Below, in pieces: positions 1 through 10,668 of a DNA stretch of 64,000 nucleotides. A model generated the notes under the pieces. The model saw nothing but the letters and a program-made list of their open reading frames with translations, was not told the DNA's origin and did no database searches. Source of the stretch: Cyanophora paradoxa (Eukaryota > Glaucocystophyceae > Cyanophorales > Cyanophoraceae); contig QPMI01000198.1 in assembly GCA_004431415.1 (NCBI GenBank), positions 62,001 through 126,000 of the forward strand, in the 5' to 3' direction. Positions within the stretch are counted from its first letter, which is position 1, and each line of letters begins with the position of its first letter. The translations under genes and the position numbers were made by a program.

Positions 1-3000
1 TCGACGTACGCATCATCGTCGAACTCCTTCTCCTTCTGCTCTGACGTTCGCATGTCCACGTTTGCTCCACAGCTCTGCAGAATTCAGTCAACCCATATAT
101 AATTCACAGAAATTCATTCGAGGAAAGCGCGGAGACTCACCTCGAGGTCCCCGTCAATGTTGAGATTGAAGCCCCCCGTGTGCGGGCTCAGCGATGGCAC
201 GAGCACATTGTGCCGTACGGTGCCTTCACGGTTGTAGAGAGCCTGGAAGGGCGTCCTTCCGTGGCCCTTCTTGAACACCGTGGTGTTCATCGCCCACTGC
301 ACCTGAGCAGCCGAAAGTAAGTACAAGCCGTAGTATTAATAACAGTACCGCAAGATTGGTGGAGTACCGCAGGCAGGCCGAGAACCCAGTTCTTTGTACC
401 GTTCAGGAAGCACCATGAGGCGACGCGCCTCCCTACTATCCTGTTCCCCCGCTCCACCGAACCTACGAATGTGCATGAATGCTCCATGAATGCGCAGCGG
501 AATCGAAAGTTCGCACCCTGAGACTGCGGGTGGTTCGGGCGGCCGTGGCGGAAGTCGACATCCTTGCCAAGCACCATCTTGATCTTGTCGATTAGGTGGT
601 GCATGACCTGTTTGAAAAACGATTGAAGGTGTGCCGCCCACTTTCCGACTCCCAGCTAGCCCTGGTCGTCGGCTCTAAGCCGGCAGCTTGCCTTGCCTTG
701 TACCCTTTGTAGCCTGCTATTCCTGGTGCCACGTTGTTGCCAACTGGCCCGCTTATTTTAGCCCTGGGCCCTCGCTTGCCCTGCGCGGCGCTCGCTTGCT
801 GTCTGTCGACGTCCTTGTTCTCTTGTTCTCTCTGTCTTACGCTGGCTCTGCGCCTGCTGTGTACGTAATGGCACCCGCTTGCCGCCGCCCTACGGTGCCG
901 TACGGGCCTGTCCCTCTCTGCTTGGGGCGCCTCTGGGCCTAGCCAACTGCTTAGCGCATCCCGCTCAGCGCATGGGGGCTGCTGCGTTGGGCTTCGACTT
1001 TTTAGCTCGTATGCCTGGGGACGAACGCTGCGCTCTTGCCCGAACCCCTGGACAAGCACGCCATCGTTTGCCTCGGCTTGCGCGTACGGCCTCCACTCTC
1101 TTGTAGTGGGAAGCGCCTATGCGGCAGAGCTTAGCAATACTAACCGCATGGTTCATGCCTTTCCACCCGCCACTGCGCCTTTCTTGCTTACGGACCTGGC
1201 GCACCACTCTTTCTGTAGTGGGAAGCGTCCGCCAATCCGTCTATTGAGCCGCATGCGCTCACAGTCATCTAAACGTGCCGTGGCTGCGCTCAAGAGCAAA
1301 TGCTGATGCAGCCCGCGCGCATGTCGAGTGAAACTGTATTGCATTGTATCGGGGGACGACACCACAACGTACTACTAAATGTATTGTATGTGGAGCAACA
1401 CCCTCTACATCTACACACGTCGTCATTACGATCGAATTGCGTGTTGACGCCGATCGAATGATGATCTTGTTGTCGTCGTGGCATGTCGTTTCTTCCCTGG
1501 TCCACGTGCAGTGAGACGTATGATGATTAAAGCTGTCTGACTGAGTATTCTTCACAAACATACCTTCTTTTCGTCGTCGTCTTGTTTTGTCGAGTTGCCC
1601 GCATGCTCGTGACATGCCAGGCTCGCAAGGCAGCTATGAAGCGCCAGTCAACCAATCTTTGCTCTCTGCAGAAAGTACAGAGTCAGCCCGCCAAGACGTG
1701 AATGCCCTGGGATAACATGGCCCCAGTCCGCGCCCGAGGTCTCACCTACGACGGCTGCGATGGCACCTCCGGCTAGCCCGAGGCACGCTCAATGGTGGCG
1801 AGTGTATCTGAAGAACGCATGGAGTCAAACCGCTGCGACGTGAAAGCCCCTGGGATAACAAGGCCCCAGTACGCGCCCGAGGTCTCACCTACGACGGCTG
1901 CAGTGGCGCCTGCGGACCTCCCGAGGCACGCTCAGCGGCGGCGAGTGGCATCCCTCGTGAGGATCACTCCACTTGACTCCACCCTGCATCCAGAGGACGT
2001 GCGGCTCCGCGTCTCTCTCGGCTCTGCGGGTTGCGTACGCGTCAGTGGAAGCCGGCGCAGCTCCACTTGACAGCGATCTCTATGCGAGGAAGCGCATCTA
2101 TCTGTTGTCAAGCCTACCGGGCGCACTGTCGCACCTAGTCGGCAGACAAGATGCCAAGACCTTGCCCTGGCTCCGACGACGTAGCTGCCCTTCTCCGGGA
2201 CGTCCAGCTCGTCAAGCCAGATGTCAGTCGCTTCACGCACATCTCAAGCGTGTGCGAACTGTCGTTTTCTTCCTGTCGTGGGCGTTTGATCAGCGACCGA
2301 GGCCTGTTCAGCGGGCGGAGGTCTGACCGAGGCCTGTCCGGCGGGCGGAGGTCAACAGAAGCGTAAAGGATGCGCTCTGGAACGTCCTACGACGACGTGA
2401 GCAGCCATAGCTAAAGTTGGACGGCGGACAGCGGACCTGTCTGTTGAGGAGCGTCAGCAAGCAGCACTGGGTGATGCCCCGCGACCAGTCTTCACGTTCG
2501 CGCGTCGACTGCGTCGGCCCGTCGGGTGATTCCCGTGCATCGGTTGAACCTGGCAGCTGGGTGATGCCAGCTGGACGCCAGCGCTGTTTCGGTCTGCTTA
2601 GCTGTGGGTGATTCCACGCTGACCAAGCCAGCACGCACCGGCGCTCTAGTCCGGGTGATTCCGACCAAGCCTCCGCTTGCGACTCTCCGCTGCTGAGAGG
2701 TCCATACGTCTTGCCTACGACTATCACGCGAGCACCGATGATCATTCCGGGCCGCGCTGATGCTGTCTCCTGTCCCGCGATGGTGGCCTGCCTAAGCCCC
2801 GGCTACGCGCTGCATCTGCGTACGCTGGCGGACTCGATGGCTGTATCCCATCCCGTCCGATCGTGGAGGATCCTTGGCGATGGGTCTGTATGATGCGACC
2901 AGTGGCCTGCTGCTGCTGCGGAGCCTGACCCGTACGACTGGCTCGCCGCCTCTACTCTTCATGGCTTGCCTGCTCTACGCGTACGCGGCTGCACACTCTA

Positions 3001-5444
3001 CTGTGCTGACCGATCGCCCCGCCTTGTGACTCCGCCGGCCGAGTCACTTGGCAACGCAATGCGGCAAGCTGCGCCGAGCTTGGCCCGCAACGCGTACTCT
3101 ACCGCTGCGGCTCTGCTGATCGAGCCTGCGGTCCTACACTACTACACTCTACGTCAAGTACCTTCTACACTGTGGAACTTTCGACCCGGCGCCGCCGCGG
3201 CCCGGCGGCTCGTGTGGCGCGGCGCCGGCTTCGAATTCGAGCTTAGTGCTAGCGCTAGCACTCGTTTTCCCTTCCGGCGGGATTTAGAGGGTTTGCCCCC
3301 GGTTGGCTGGCGGCGCTCCGCGCGCTCTGGCGTCAGGTCGTGGGTCCCTCACCCAACTTCCCTTGTTGGGCCCAGTTCCTCATACTGGTGCCGACGGCCT
3401 GATGGATTTTAATTTGCCCCTCTGGCCCGCCCGCTGTGGCGCCGAGGACGGCTTTCTGTGCAGGGACGGTAGCCGGCTTTTGGCTCGTAGTCCGTTCAGC
3501 CTCGCCTACGCAGCTTTAGTTCAGCCTTTAGCTCGTAGCGCTTTCCGACTCCCAGCTAGCCCTGGTCGTCGGCTCTAAGCCGGCAGCTTGCCTTGCCTTG
3601 TACCCTTTGTAGCCTGCTATTCCTGGTGCCACGTTGTTGCCAACTGGCCCGCTTATTTTAGCCCTGGGCCCTCGCTTGCCCTGCGCGGCGCTCGCTTGCT
3701 GTCTGTCGACGTCCTTGTTCTCTTGTTCTCTCTGTCTTACGCTGGCTCTGCGCCTGCTGTGTACGTAATGGCACCCGCTTGCCGCCGCCCTACGGTGCCG
3801 TACGGGCCTGTCCCTCTCTGCTTGGGGCGCCTCTGGGCCTAGCCAACTGCTTAGCGCATCCCGCTCAGCGCAAAGGTTATCCTTGGAAAACACAGGAAAT
3901 AATATTAATATATTAATCATTCGATACCTCGTTAACGAATTCGGATCCGTTGTCGGACTGGAGGATGATGGGCCAGCCCAGATCCGCGAAAAGTTTGTAG
4001 ATTTCCTCGGCGACGGTGAGGGCGGCCTTGTTCTCCAGCGCACGCAGGAAGCTCATGCGCGAGAAATGGCACTGCATGAAAATTAAGTGAGATTGATTGA
4101 ATATGATATTTCGGCATAAATAATTGCACCCGGACGTGCAAGACGAAGACATAAGTGCGCGACGGGTGCGGAACGAGGGTCCCGTCCTCGTTCTCGCCCT
4201 GAACACGCTGGATGGGGACCATGACCGGGACGGGGCAGTTCTGGTAGTCCTTGAGGTCGATCTGGACACGGTACCATGGGCCCTTCGACACCATGAACCT
4301 TGTCAAGACGGTGCGGCGCATGGTCTTCGCGTTGTGCCGCCTCAACTCGCAGTAAGGGCACACCTACAGTCGAATTACATTTACAAATTTGCAGAAAAAG
4401 CGTACAGAGGCCGACCTGAACGAAGATTTCGACGAACTTCTGTTTAATATTGTACATGACGCGGACCTTGCTCCATGTCCCGAAAGTAGACTCGTGCTGC
4501 ATGCCGTGGCACTCCTGCGCGCAGAAGCTGAGTTCGGGCATCAGCACCAATGAATGTCCAGGAATGCGCACAAGAATGCAATCGAATGCCATCTTTGCTG
4601 TATGCGGCCGGAGACGCGGCTGCTGGATAGGATCCTTGGCAATCTTCATCTCGCCCTCCTGCGTCCTCTTCTTGCTTGTCTGGTTGCGCGCCGCAGGCTG
4701 CTTCTCCATAAGGAGTCCGTCCGCTACGTCGCCATTGTCGAGCTGCACTTTGCCGACCCTCACGTTCCCCGTCTCGCGGCGGATGCGGGCGTTGATTGCG
4801 AGCTTCTCGCACTTGGCAATGTAGCTTTCGTAGCCGGCCAGCGCGAGCTCCCATTCCTCGTCGGTCATGTCAGGCGCGCGGACGGGCGGCGGCCTACGCT
4901 GATCCGTGCCGGGGCGCTTTGCTTCCGGCTTTGGTGCCGTTGGATCGCGCATGATACGCCGCTTTAATAGCTCGCCGTCGAACTCCTGCTCTACGTTGAC
5001 GGGAGGTTTGAGAAGCTCCCGGCAAGCCCTCGCCCAGATTTCGTACTTGGGCTCCAGCATCTGGGCGGGCGTCCGCTCTTGGCTACCGCTGCTGCTGCTG
5101 CTGCTGCTGGCGCTAGCGCTTGCCGCAGCCGCCGCCTCCGCAGCCGCGGCTTGCGGCTGTGTTCCGGCCGCGGACGGCGCCGCGGCTGGCCGGCGCAAGT
5201 GGGGCGGCACGACCGTTGCTCCTGGCCGTGGAATCGAAGGCGCGGCTCCATCGTTCGACGAGGCGCCGCCCAAGCCGGCTGCTCGCCTGAAGCTCTCATC
5301 CGCCTGCGAGCTGGCTGCTGCACGGGCTGCTGATGCTCCTGCACACCTGTCGCATATGGTATCGTAGGTCGAAAGCGGGCTGAGCTCTTCGGCGCAGCTG
5401 CCGCAGGTCGACTGCATGGCCCACGCTTTGCCGCCAAGCGGCAC
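1..5444 (-). CDS. Intron-bearing retroviral-type integrase gene (partial; runs off the left edge)
   Basis: The protein resembles retrotransposon integrases. A first exon (about 4416-5444) carries two CxxC pairs near the N-terminus (start 5444 or the Met at 5417), a serine/alanine-rich linker, then the two histidines (HGMQH) of an integrase zinc finger. The next exon, 4130-4363, supplies the matching CPYC pair and the first catalytic Asp (YRVQIDL). Exon 3928-4071 has the second Asp (QSDNGSEF), exon 517-607 ends at HPQSQ, and exon 368-462 supplies the catalytic Glu (SVERGN). Exons 141-302 and 1-74 continue the C-terminal domain. All junctions are GT-AG and keep frame. The D,D,E residues and HHCC ligands are all present. 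No reverse transcriptase, protease or gag is visible, so this may be a Ginger-like DNA transposon transposase or a domesticated integrase. The introns here are AT-rich, unlike most others in the window. The intron between 3928 and 607 is interrupted by an LTR element. Confidence 0.8.
630..972. repeat. Left long terminal repeat
   Basis: From 641 to 972 this matches 3541-3872 base for base as far as I can compare by eye. It begins TG at 630 and ends ...CTCAGCGCA. A 4-bp AAGG target duplication lies immediately to the left. Confidence 0.8.
1690..1952. repeat. Two-copy direct repeat inside the LTR element
   Basis: A segment starting near 1697 (CCCTGGGATAACATGGCCCC...) recurs, about 85-90% similar, starting near 1847 (CCCTGGGATAACAAGGCCCC...). 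Both copies share the cores GCGCCCGAGGTCTCACC and CCCGAGGCACGCTCA, with a unit length near 110 bp. A further two-copy repeat of about 27 bp (CCGAGGCCTGTYC...GCGGAGGTC) lies at 2298-2353, and a GGGTGATKCC motif recurs five times between 2468 and 2670. Confidence 0.7.
3541..3872. repeat. Right long terminal repeat
   Basis: This is the identical partner of the repeat at 641-972. It ends in CA at 3871-3872 and is followed by AAGG, the second copy of the target duplication. Its first bases are preceded by a different 11-mer than in the left copy, so the exact internal edge is uncertain. Confidence 0.8.
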
Positions 5445-5777
5445 ACGCTGTCCCCCCCACGGCCGACTGCATTCCTACGCCCGCTGAGGCTTTCATTCCC
5501 GAGGGGCGCCGGGGCCAGGAATAACTGCCTTCGCATTCCTAGACCCCCGGGAAGTTACGCTTTAGACTCGGAAAAAAACTTATATTACGTAACTCGGAAG
5601 GTTACGCTATATAGGTGCTACAACCGGACTGTGGGGTCCTCCCATGGCCAGGGAGACGCTTCGAATTCCGTACAAACCTAAACAGTTCCATGCGCGCATG
5701 GTCTGAACATGTACATTGCAAAAAAATCCGGGCTCCGGCCGCGGCCGCGGCCGCGGCTGCCGCGGACGGGTTCATGA
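5445..5777. other. Gene-free interval between two minus-strand genes
   Basis: About 330 bp lie between the start of the integrase gene and the stop of the next gene. It contains a run of alternating CCGCGG/GGCCGC units at 5737-5766, which are NotI/SacII-like palindromes. No exon or RNA gene was recognised. Confidence 0.5.
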
Positions 5778-7034
5778 TCAGGCGCGGTTCTCGCGGAAGA
5801 AAGCAGCCATGCTAGGCCACTGGGGTTTCCAGCTGAGCTCGGCGCGGGTCCGGCTGTTGTCGAAGCGGCGGCCGCGGCCGGGCGCTTGGGGCCCCGTGAA
5901 GGTGCAGGACTGGCCCGGAAACAGGCCGCTCTCGACGGCCGCCGCAATGATCTCCTCCCGTGTCATCGCAACATCATCTGTGCCTGCACACGCGCGCGTC
6001 CTTCAGCGCGGGCGCGGCAACAGGGCAGCGGGCGCTCGCTCGCATGCTTACCGAGGAAGACGCGGCCGCGGGCGTTACTCTCGAGCGCGGCGACGCTGAG
6101 GATGGCGGCATCCTCGTAGTGAATCTGGCTGATCAGACCCTTGCCATCCTGCGCCACCGTCCCCATCTGCAGGGAGCGTCAGCCAGAGAGGAGGGGCTAC
6201 GCGCAGAGCGAGCGCTCAGGGCGTGCCTTGAGCCAGTAGGAATGCGCGCCGCGGTCAGGGAGGTAGAGTCCGGTGAGGCGGACGACGCAGCCGCCGGCGG
6301 CGAGGATGGCCTCTTCGGCGCCCACGAGCTTTGCGACGCGCGGGACCTGCTTGGGGTCCACCGTCGCCGACTCCTCCGTGTACGTCCCGTCCTCCTGCGG
6401 GTACACTCCGGAGCTCGACGTAAACAGCAGGCATCCTGCGCACGCGTTGGCGGCCCGCGCCGCCAGCCAGGCCAGGAGAGCGCGGACCAGTGCCGTCCCA
6501 CAGCGACGCTGCGCGCTGGGCCTCCTTCACGTAGTCCTCCCCCTCTGGCGCCATTGACGGCGGCGCGCAGAAGATCACGTACGGGAACCGCTTCGCAGCG
6601 TCCTCAGCCGACAGGCTCTCCCGCGCCCGCGGCTTCAGGCCCAGCTCCGACAGCGCAGAGTGCGACTTGGTCGTGCGCGTCTCCGCCGCCACGCTCGCCG
6701 AGGCGTGCCGCTGCGCCCAGATGCGGCCCACTCGGCTCCCGAGCACGCCGGCGCCGACGATGAGGATATCTTCCGAGGACGGCGAGGCGGCCGAGGCCTG
6801 CGCGGGGACGGCGCTCATGGTGCGAATCACCGCGGTTTTGTGGCAATGCGAGATAGCGACGCCGCCGAAGAACCGCCGGCGGCTGCTAGCCGAGAAGCTA
6901 CAGGACTGGCGCGCGCCCCGAAGCGGGGTGGCCGCGAGCTTGATGTTGTACGCGGAAACGCTCTTGGAAGAAGCCCGCGCTATCGGAACAGCTCCGAGCG
7001 CGAGGGCCGCCGGGCTCAAGCACACCGCGAACAT
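5778..7034 (-). CDS. Plastid-type NAD(P)-binding Rossmann/epimerase-like protein
   Basis: Four exons join to 356 codons: 6488-7034, 6227-6435, 6052-6166 and 5778-5977. The first ~90 residues are basic and Ala/Ser-rich, fitting a plastid targeting region. They are followed by the dinucleotide-binding loop ILIVGAGVLGSRVG at about residues 90-103. Exon 2 carries FTSSSGVYPQEDG, which resembles the serine/tyrosine region of extended short-chain dehydrogenases. Exon 3 has QIHYEDAA, a conserved signature of plant and cyanobacterial YeeZ-type NAD-binding proteins. The exon 2 to 3 junction uses a GC donor (AAG|GCACGC). The substrate is not known for this family. It is divergent by 128 bp from phosphoglycolate phosphatase, so the two may share a promoter. 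Confidence 0.85.
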
Positions 7035-7162
7035 TTTGCTCTACCCACTTCGTGGGTCCCCTCCCTCCGCTGGCCGATTGCCGCCGCCGCAGCGCATCCA
7101 CTCCCCCGCGCGTCATTAAGTAGACAAGCGAGCAAGCCGTCAAATTCGGCCGCCCCGCACCG
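7035..7162. promoter_or_regulatory. Shared bidirectional promoter interval
   Basis: Only 128 bp separate the start codons of two divergent genes for plastid-type proteins. No TATA-like box stands out. The interval is GC-rich except for ATTAAGTAGAC near 7115. The bidirectional role is inferred from geometry alone. Confidence 0.4.
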
Positions 7163-9179
7163 ATGGCGTTTGCCGGCGTTGCCCCAGTTTGCTGTGGGAG
7201 CGCGCCCCCCGTGCTGGCGCACGGGCGCGGCGCGTCAAGCTTGCATTCAGGCATCCCATCGCGATCTTCAGTCGCTTTCAAGCCCGCAGAGCAGCTCCGC
7301 AACACCGTTGTCGCTCGGAGTTTGCAGCGGGAGTTCGGGGTGGCCCCCCGGCCAGTGCGGCAGTTCAGACCTGGATCAATTGCAGCCGAGATGGAGCCTT
7401 TTGACATGGGGGTCGATCTGGACGTGACAGCAGCCGAGCGGGCACCGCTCGATCCGGACCTCGTGCGCGAAACCAACCCGTCCAGTCCCGCAGCGAGCGC
7501 ATTAATATCTCGCCCGGGGGATCCGCTCGTGTGATCGGAACTAACATGAATCGACAGGAGACTAAGGACGCGGCTAAGGTCGATTTCGGTCTCGCACGTC
7601 AGTACTCCTCTTCGCTAAATTTCCACAAGCCTTCCCCTCTCTAATCCTCGATTATCAGATGAGCTGAAGGAGCGTGTTGAAGAGCTCCAGCGCGGGTTTC
7701 CAGGACCGCGTTTCCTGCAGGCGAAGGACGTCGCGCAGTTCGTGTCCGAGGTAGAGACGCCTCTCTTTTCTTCCTTATTCGAGCCTTTCGAAACCGGCTG
7801 TAGGTGGACAATTTCCTTTTGGACTGCGACGGCGTCCTTTGGCAGGGCGCCAACCTGCTGGAAGGCACGCTGGATACCTTGGCCCTCCTGAAGAAGCTCG
7901 GCAAGCGCGTCTTCTTCGTCACGGTCCGCCTTCGTTTCTTTGCTCCTCTATTGGGATTCTAAGCGGCGCGGGGCAGAACAACTCGACGAAGAGCCGGCGA
8001 CAGTACATCAAGAAGTTCGAGGCGCTTGGGATCCGGGACGTGACGCCGGACCAGATCGTCTGCTCCGCCTTCTCCGCCGCCGCCTTCCTCGACACCGTCG
8101 GCTTCGCGCACAGCAAGAAGAAGGTGTACGGTGCGCGGCGACCCCTGGCGCCTCTCCGGCCGGCCGCCCTGTCCGACGGGGGCGTGCGCAGTCATCGGGG
8201 AGGAGGGCGTGGAGCTGGAGCTCATGGAGCACAACATCCGCTACGTCTCGAGCAAGGACCACCTCGGGATGACCTGCACGACGGTCCGCCGGCCCCGCAA
8301 CCGGCCCCTGCCCCCGGGGCCCCCGCCGAGGCCTCGGCTCGGCAGGAGAGCTTCCCGAGCATCGAGGTGGACCGGGACATCGCCGCGGTGGTGGTCGCGT
8401 ACGACGGCAGCTTCTCCTTCTACAAGGCCCGCCGCCCCCTCCTGGCCCCGTGCTGCCGCCGCCCCCGCCTCTGATCGCGCCCCGCCGCAGGTGGTGTACG
8501 CCGCGCTGCACCTGCACGAGATCCCCGGCTGCCTGCTCGTCGTCACGAACCGCGACGGCGGCGACGTCATCGACGGCCGCATCATGCCCGGCGTGCGCCC
8601 CCGCGCCCGCGCCCCCTCCAGAACGTCCGTGGCGACTCAGTGGGCGGCGGGCGCGCAGGCGGGGGTGATGGTGGCGGCGGTGGACGCGGCGCGGCTGGCG
8701 CGGGGCGACGCCGGCATGCCCGCCCTCGTCAACGTCGGTGCGGCCCGCTCCGCGCCCCGGCGCGACGCCGGCGCCTCCGCTGCGCCCGCGTCCGACCGCC
8801 TCCTCGCAGGCAAGCCGGAGCCGTTCACGCTGGACTTCCTCTGCAACAAGTACGGGCTGGACCGCTCGCGCTCCTGCATGGTGCGGCCGCCCGCCTGCCC
8901 CCGCCGCACCCCGCCGCCTCCCGATAGGGGCGCCTGGGGGGGGCCTCAGGTGGGAGACCGCCTCGACACGGACGTCGCCTTCGGGCGCCGCGGCGGCCTC
9001 CGTACCCTCGCCGTCCTCACCGTCCGCCCCCGCCCGCCCCGCCCCGCCGCGCCGGCCTCTCACTGCCCCCGCAGGGCGTCACGTGCCCGAAGCAGCTCGG
9101 CCGAACGCCGGCGGAGGAACTCCCCGACTTCGTCATCCCGAGCTTTGCGCACCTCCTCAATGCCAAGCCCCGCGACTGA
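7163..9179 (+). CDS. PGP: Phosphoglycolate phosphatase (photorespiratory, plastid-targeted)
   Basis: The enzyme dephosphorylates 2-phosphoglycolate made by Rubisco oxygenation. Twelve exons give 1299 nt (432 aa): 7163-7462, 7558-7588, 7659-7750, 7804-7923, 7977-8130, 8192-8283, 8346-8426, 8491-8592, 8659-8737, 8810-8880, 8950-9021, 9075-9179. The HAD motifs are complete. Motif I is DCDGVLW (nucleophile and acid Asp), motif II is VTNNSTKS, the motif III Lys is in GKPEPF, and motif IV is [15 protein letters not shown] and VVTNRDGG are typical of the eukaryotic PGP branch. The start MAFAGVAP opens a ~100-residue N-terminal extension with an early Phe, as in glaucophyte transit peptides. The donor of intron 6 (8427) is GC. 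The first two exon joins rest on frame continuity and are the least certain. Confidence 0.93.
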
Positions 9180-10057
9180 GGCGCCGCCAGGGCGGCCTTG
9201 TCGGCGCCCCTGTTGTGCCATGTACTTCTTCATCGCTTCTTCTTCGCATCTCCCTCTTCCTTTTTATTCGTTTTTTAAAGGACCCTGTCCCGATCTTTGG
9301 CGTCGACAGCTCAGAGATTGTCCGCCGGTAGCGCGGCGTTTGATGTAACGCTCTCAGTGCAGACGTGCCGCATCGATCAATTCGGTTCTTTTTCGATCAG
9401 ATACCGATCATTTTAGCTTTAAATTTAACACGCGCACGTGCATTAGTACTGGTGCTCAGCCTGGCAGCTGCATGCAGACCTAAGATATAGATTTGATTGT
9501 TTGCTATGCCCCTGTATGTATTTGTTTCCGATTCAATCACGCACCTAGTTTTTAACTTATATCGATGCTTATATGATCATGATCACTAGCTGCAGCTGGT
9601 GGGCAACCGATGCGCGTTTAATTTGCTATGGGCCTCGATATCGAAACCCGATGTCTCACCAGAACGATACCAGGTTAGAAGAGTACCCTTTAATTTTGAT
9701 ATAGTGTGGAAGATATTGCACACCAAGAAGGAAAGGCCCCCAGCTCTTGCTCATGCGCAGCACGTAAAACATTTTGATGAAATTCAAAGCACTACTGGAA
9801 CTGGGGAAGGCAGGAGCGAGAGGACAGAGGATAGAGAAAGAAAACTTCACACACAATACAAGCTCGCTGTCGGTACCGGGCGAGAGAAGGCACCGGCAGC
9901 ACTGTAGATGGTACACTTGTGGATCGAAAAACTGCTGGGCCGCTCCTGATCGAGAGACCCAAATCACACTGAAAGCTCGCTGCCTGCAGGCTTGCGCTAC
10001 TCTGCGACTGGGGAACGAGCTGCTACTGCAACATCATCGGGCGCGCCGCGATGCATT
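9180..10057. other. Convergent intergenic region
   Basis: About 880 bp separate the 3' ends of PGP and the CURT1/CAAD gene. The segment 9350-9760 is AT-richer and contains GATC/TGATCA/GCAGCTGC-type palindromes. It should include both 3' UTRs. No additional coding signal was recognised. Confidence 0.5.
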
Positions 10058-10668
10058 TTACTGCGAAAACGACAGTTTAGATTAAGGAATGTTCGGATCT
10101 TGGTGCACGTGGGGCTCACCAGGCGGCCAAGGAAATCCTCGATCTTGTTGCGGAGCTCCTGGCGAGTGTTCGCGAAGAGGAGGAAGCGGTACGCGAACCA
10201 GACGGTGTAGCCGAAGCCGATAAGCTGGAACAGGTTCGGGAGGAGCGGCACGCGGTGGAAGCCGTTGGAGATGGAGGAGGCGAGGAGGAGGGCGAACATG
10301 CCCACGCCGACGATGGCGGCGTTCTTCAGGTAAACGGTCGGGCGCTTGGTAGCGTCGGCAAGAATCTCCTTCGGCTTCGCCAGGAGCGCGTCGATGTCGA
10401 CCGAGCCCATAATGTCATCCGCGGGCGCGGCCTGGGACGGCTTGAACGGCGACGCCGCCGGCTTCTCGGCGACATCGACATCGTCGGAGCAGACAATCTT
10501 CGGCACGCGCTCGGCCGCCTGGAAGCGGGCGGGCGCCGCAACGGCAGCGAAGCGCCGGCCGGCGAACTCGCTCTTCAGGGCGCTGGGGCGAACCGCGCAG
10601 CTGGCCGAGGCGGCCGACAGCAGGCCGTTGGCCGGGCGAACAGCGGGGATGGACGAGACAAAGGCCAT
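10058..10668 (-). CDS. CURT1/CAAD-domain thylakoid membrane protein, plastid-targeted
   Basis: The product is 183 aa. The N-terminus MAFVSSIPAVRP has the early-Phe transit peptide pattern and is followed by a basic Ala/Ser-rich stretch to about residue 65. The C-terminal ~90 residues form the CAAD/CURT1 domain: two hydrophobic helices (NAAIVGVGMFALLLASS and LIGFGYTVWFAYRFLLF) followed by the amphipathic end NTRQELRNKIEDFL. Such proteins sit at thylakoid margins and induce membrane curvature; in cyanobacteria the same domain is appended to aminoacyl-tRNA synthetases. The long exon is 10120-10668 and ends in CTG. An intron (donor GTGAGC, acceptor TTTTCGCAG) follows, and the next exon begins with TAA at 10058-10060, so the stop codon is alone in its exon. 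Reading through the intron instead would add about 40 unrelated residues. Confidence 0.9.

Larger units (their letters stand above)
630..3872. mobile_element. Non-autonomous LTR-type element inserted in an intron of the integrase gene
   Basis: Two direct repeats (641-972 and 3541-3872) appear identical over about 332 bp and enclose about 2.6 kb. Taking the ends as TG (630-631) and CA (3871-3872), the insertion is flanked by the 4-bp duplication AAGG at 626-629 and 3873-3876. The first 11 bases of the left repeat are not found at the start of the right one. I see no gag, reverse transcriptase or long conserved reading frame inside, and no convincing primer-binding site or polypurine tract, so orientation is unassigned. 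The interior holds several short tandem repeats. Identical repeats imply a recent insertion. It sits wholly within the intron whose splice sites lie at 3927 (GT) and 608 (AG) on the minus strand, so the host reading frame survives if the enlarged intron is still spliced. Confidence 0.75.

Noticed and set aside
641-950. Small open frames inside both LTRs
   Set aside because: Identical because the LTRs are identical; no homology or start context supports a protein.
3872-3935. Frameshift or disruption of the integrase by the LTR element
   Set aside because: The break falls between a clear donor (GAG|GTATCG at 3927) and acceptor (TTCAAACAG at 608), so the insertion is intronic and the frame continues.
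8008-9063. Long minus-strand open frame opposite PGP
   Set aside because: It is the GC-driven shadow of the PGP exons. It has no domain, and the plus strand has complete HAD motifs with splice-consistent frames.
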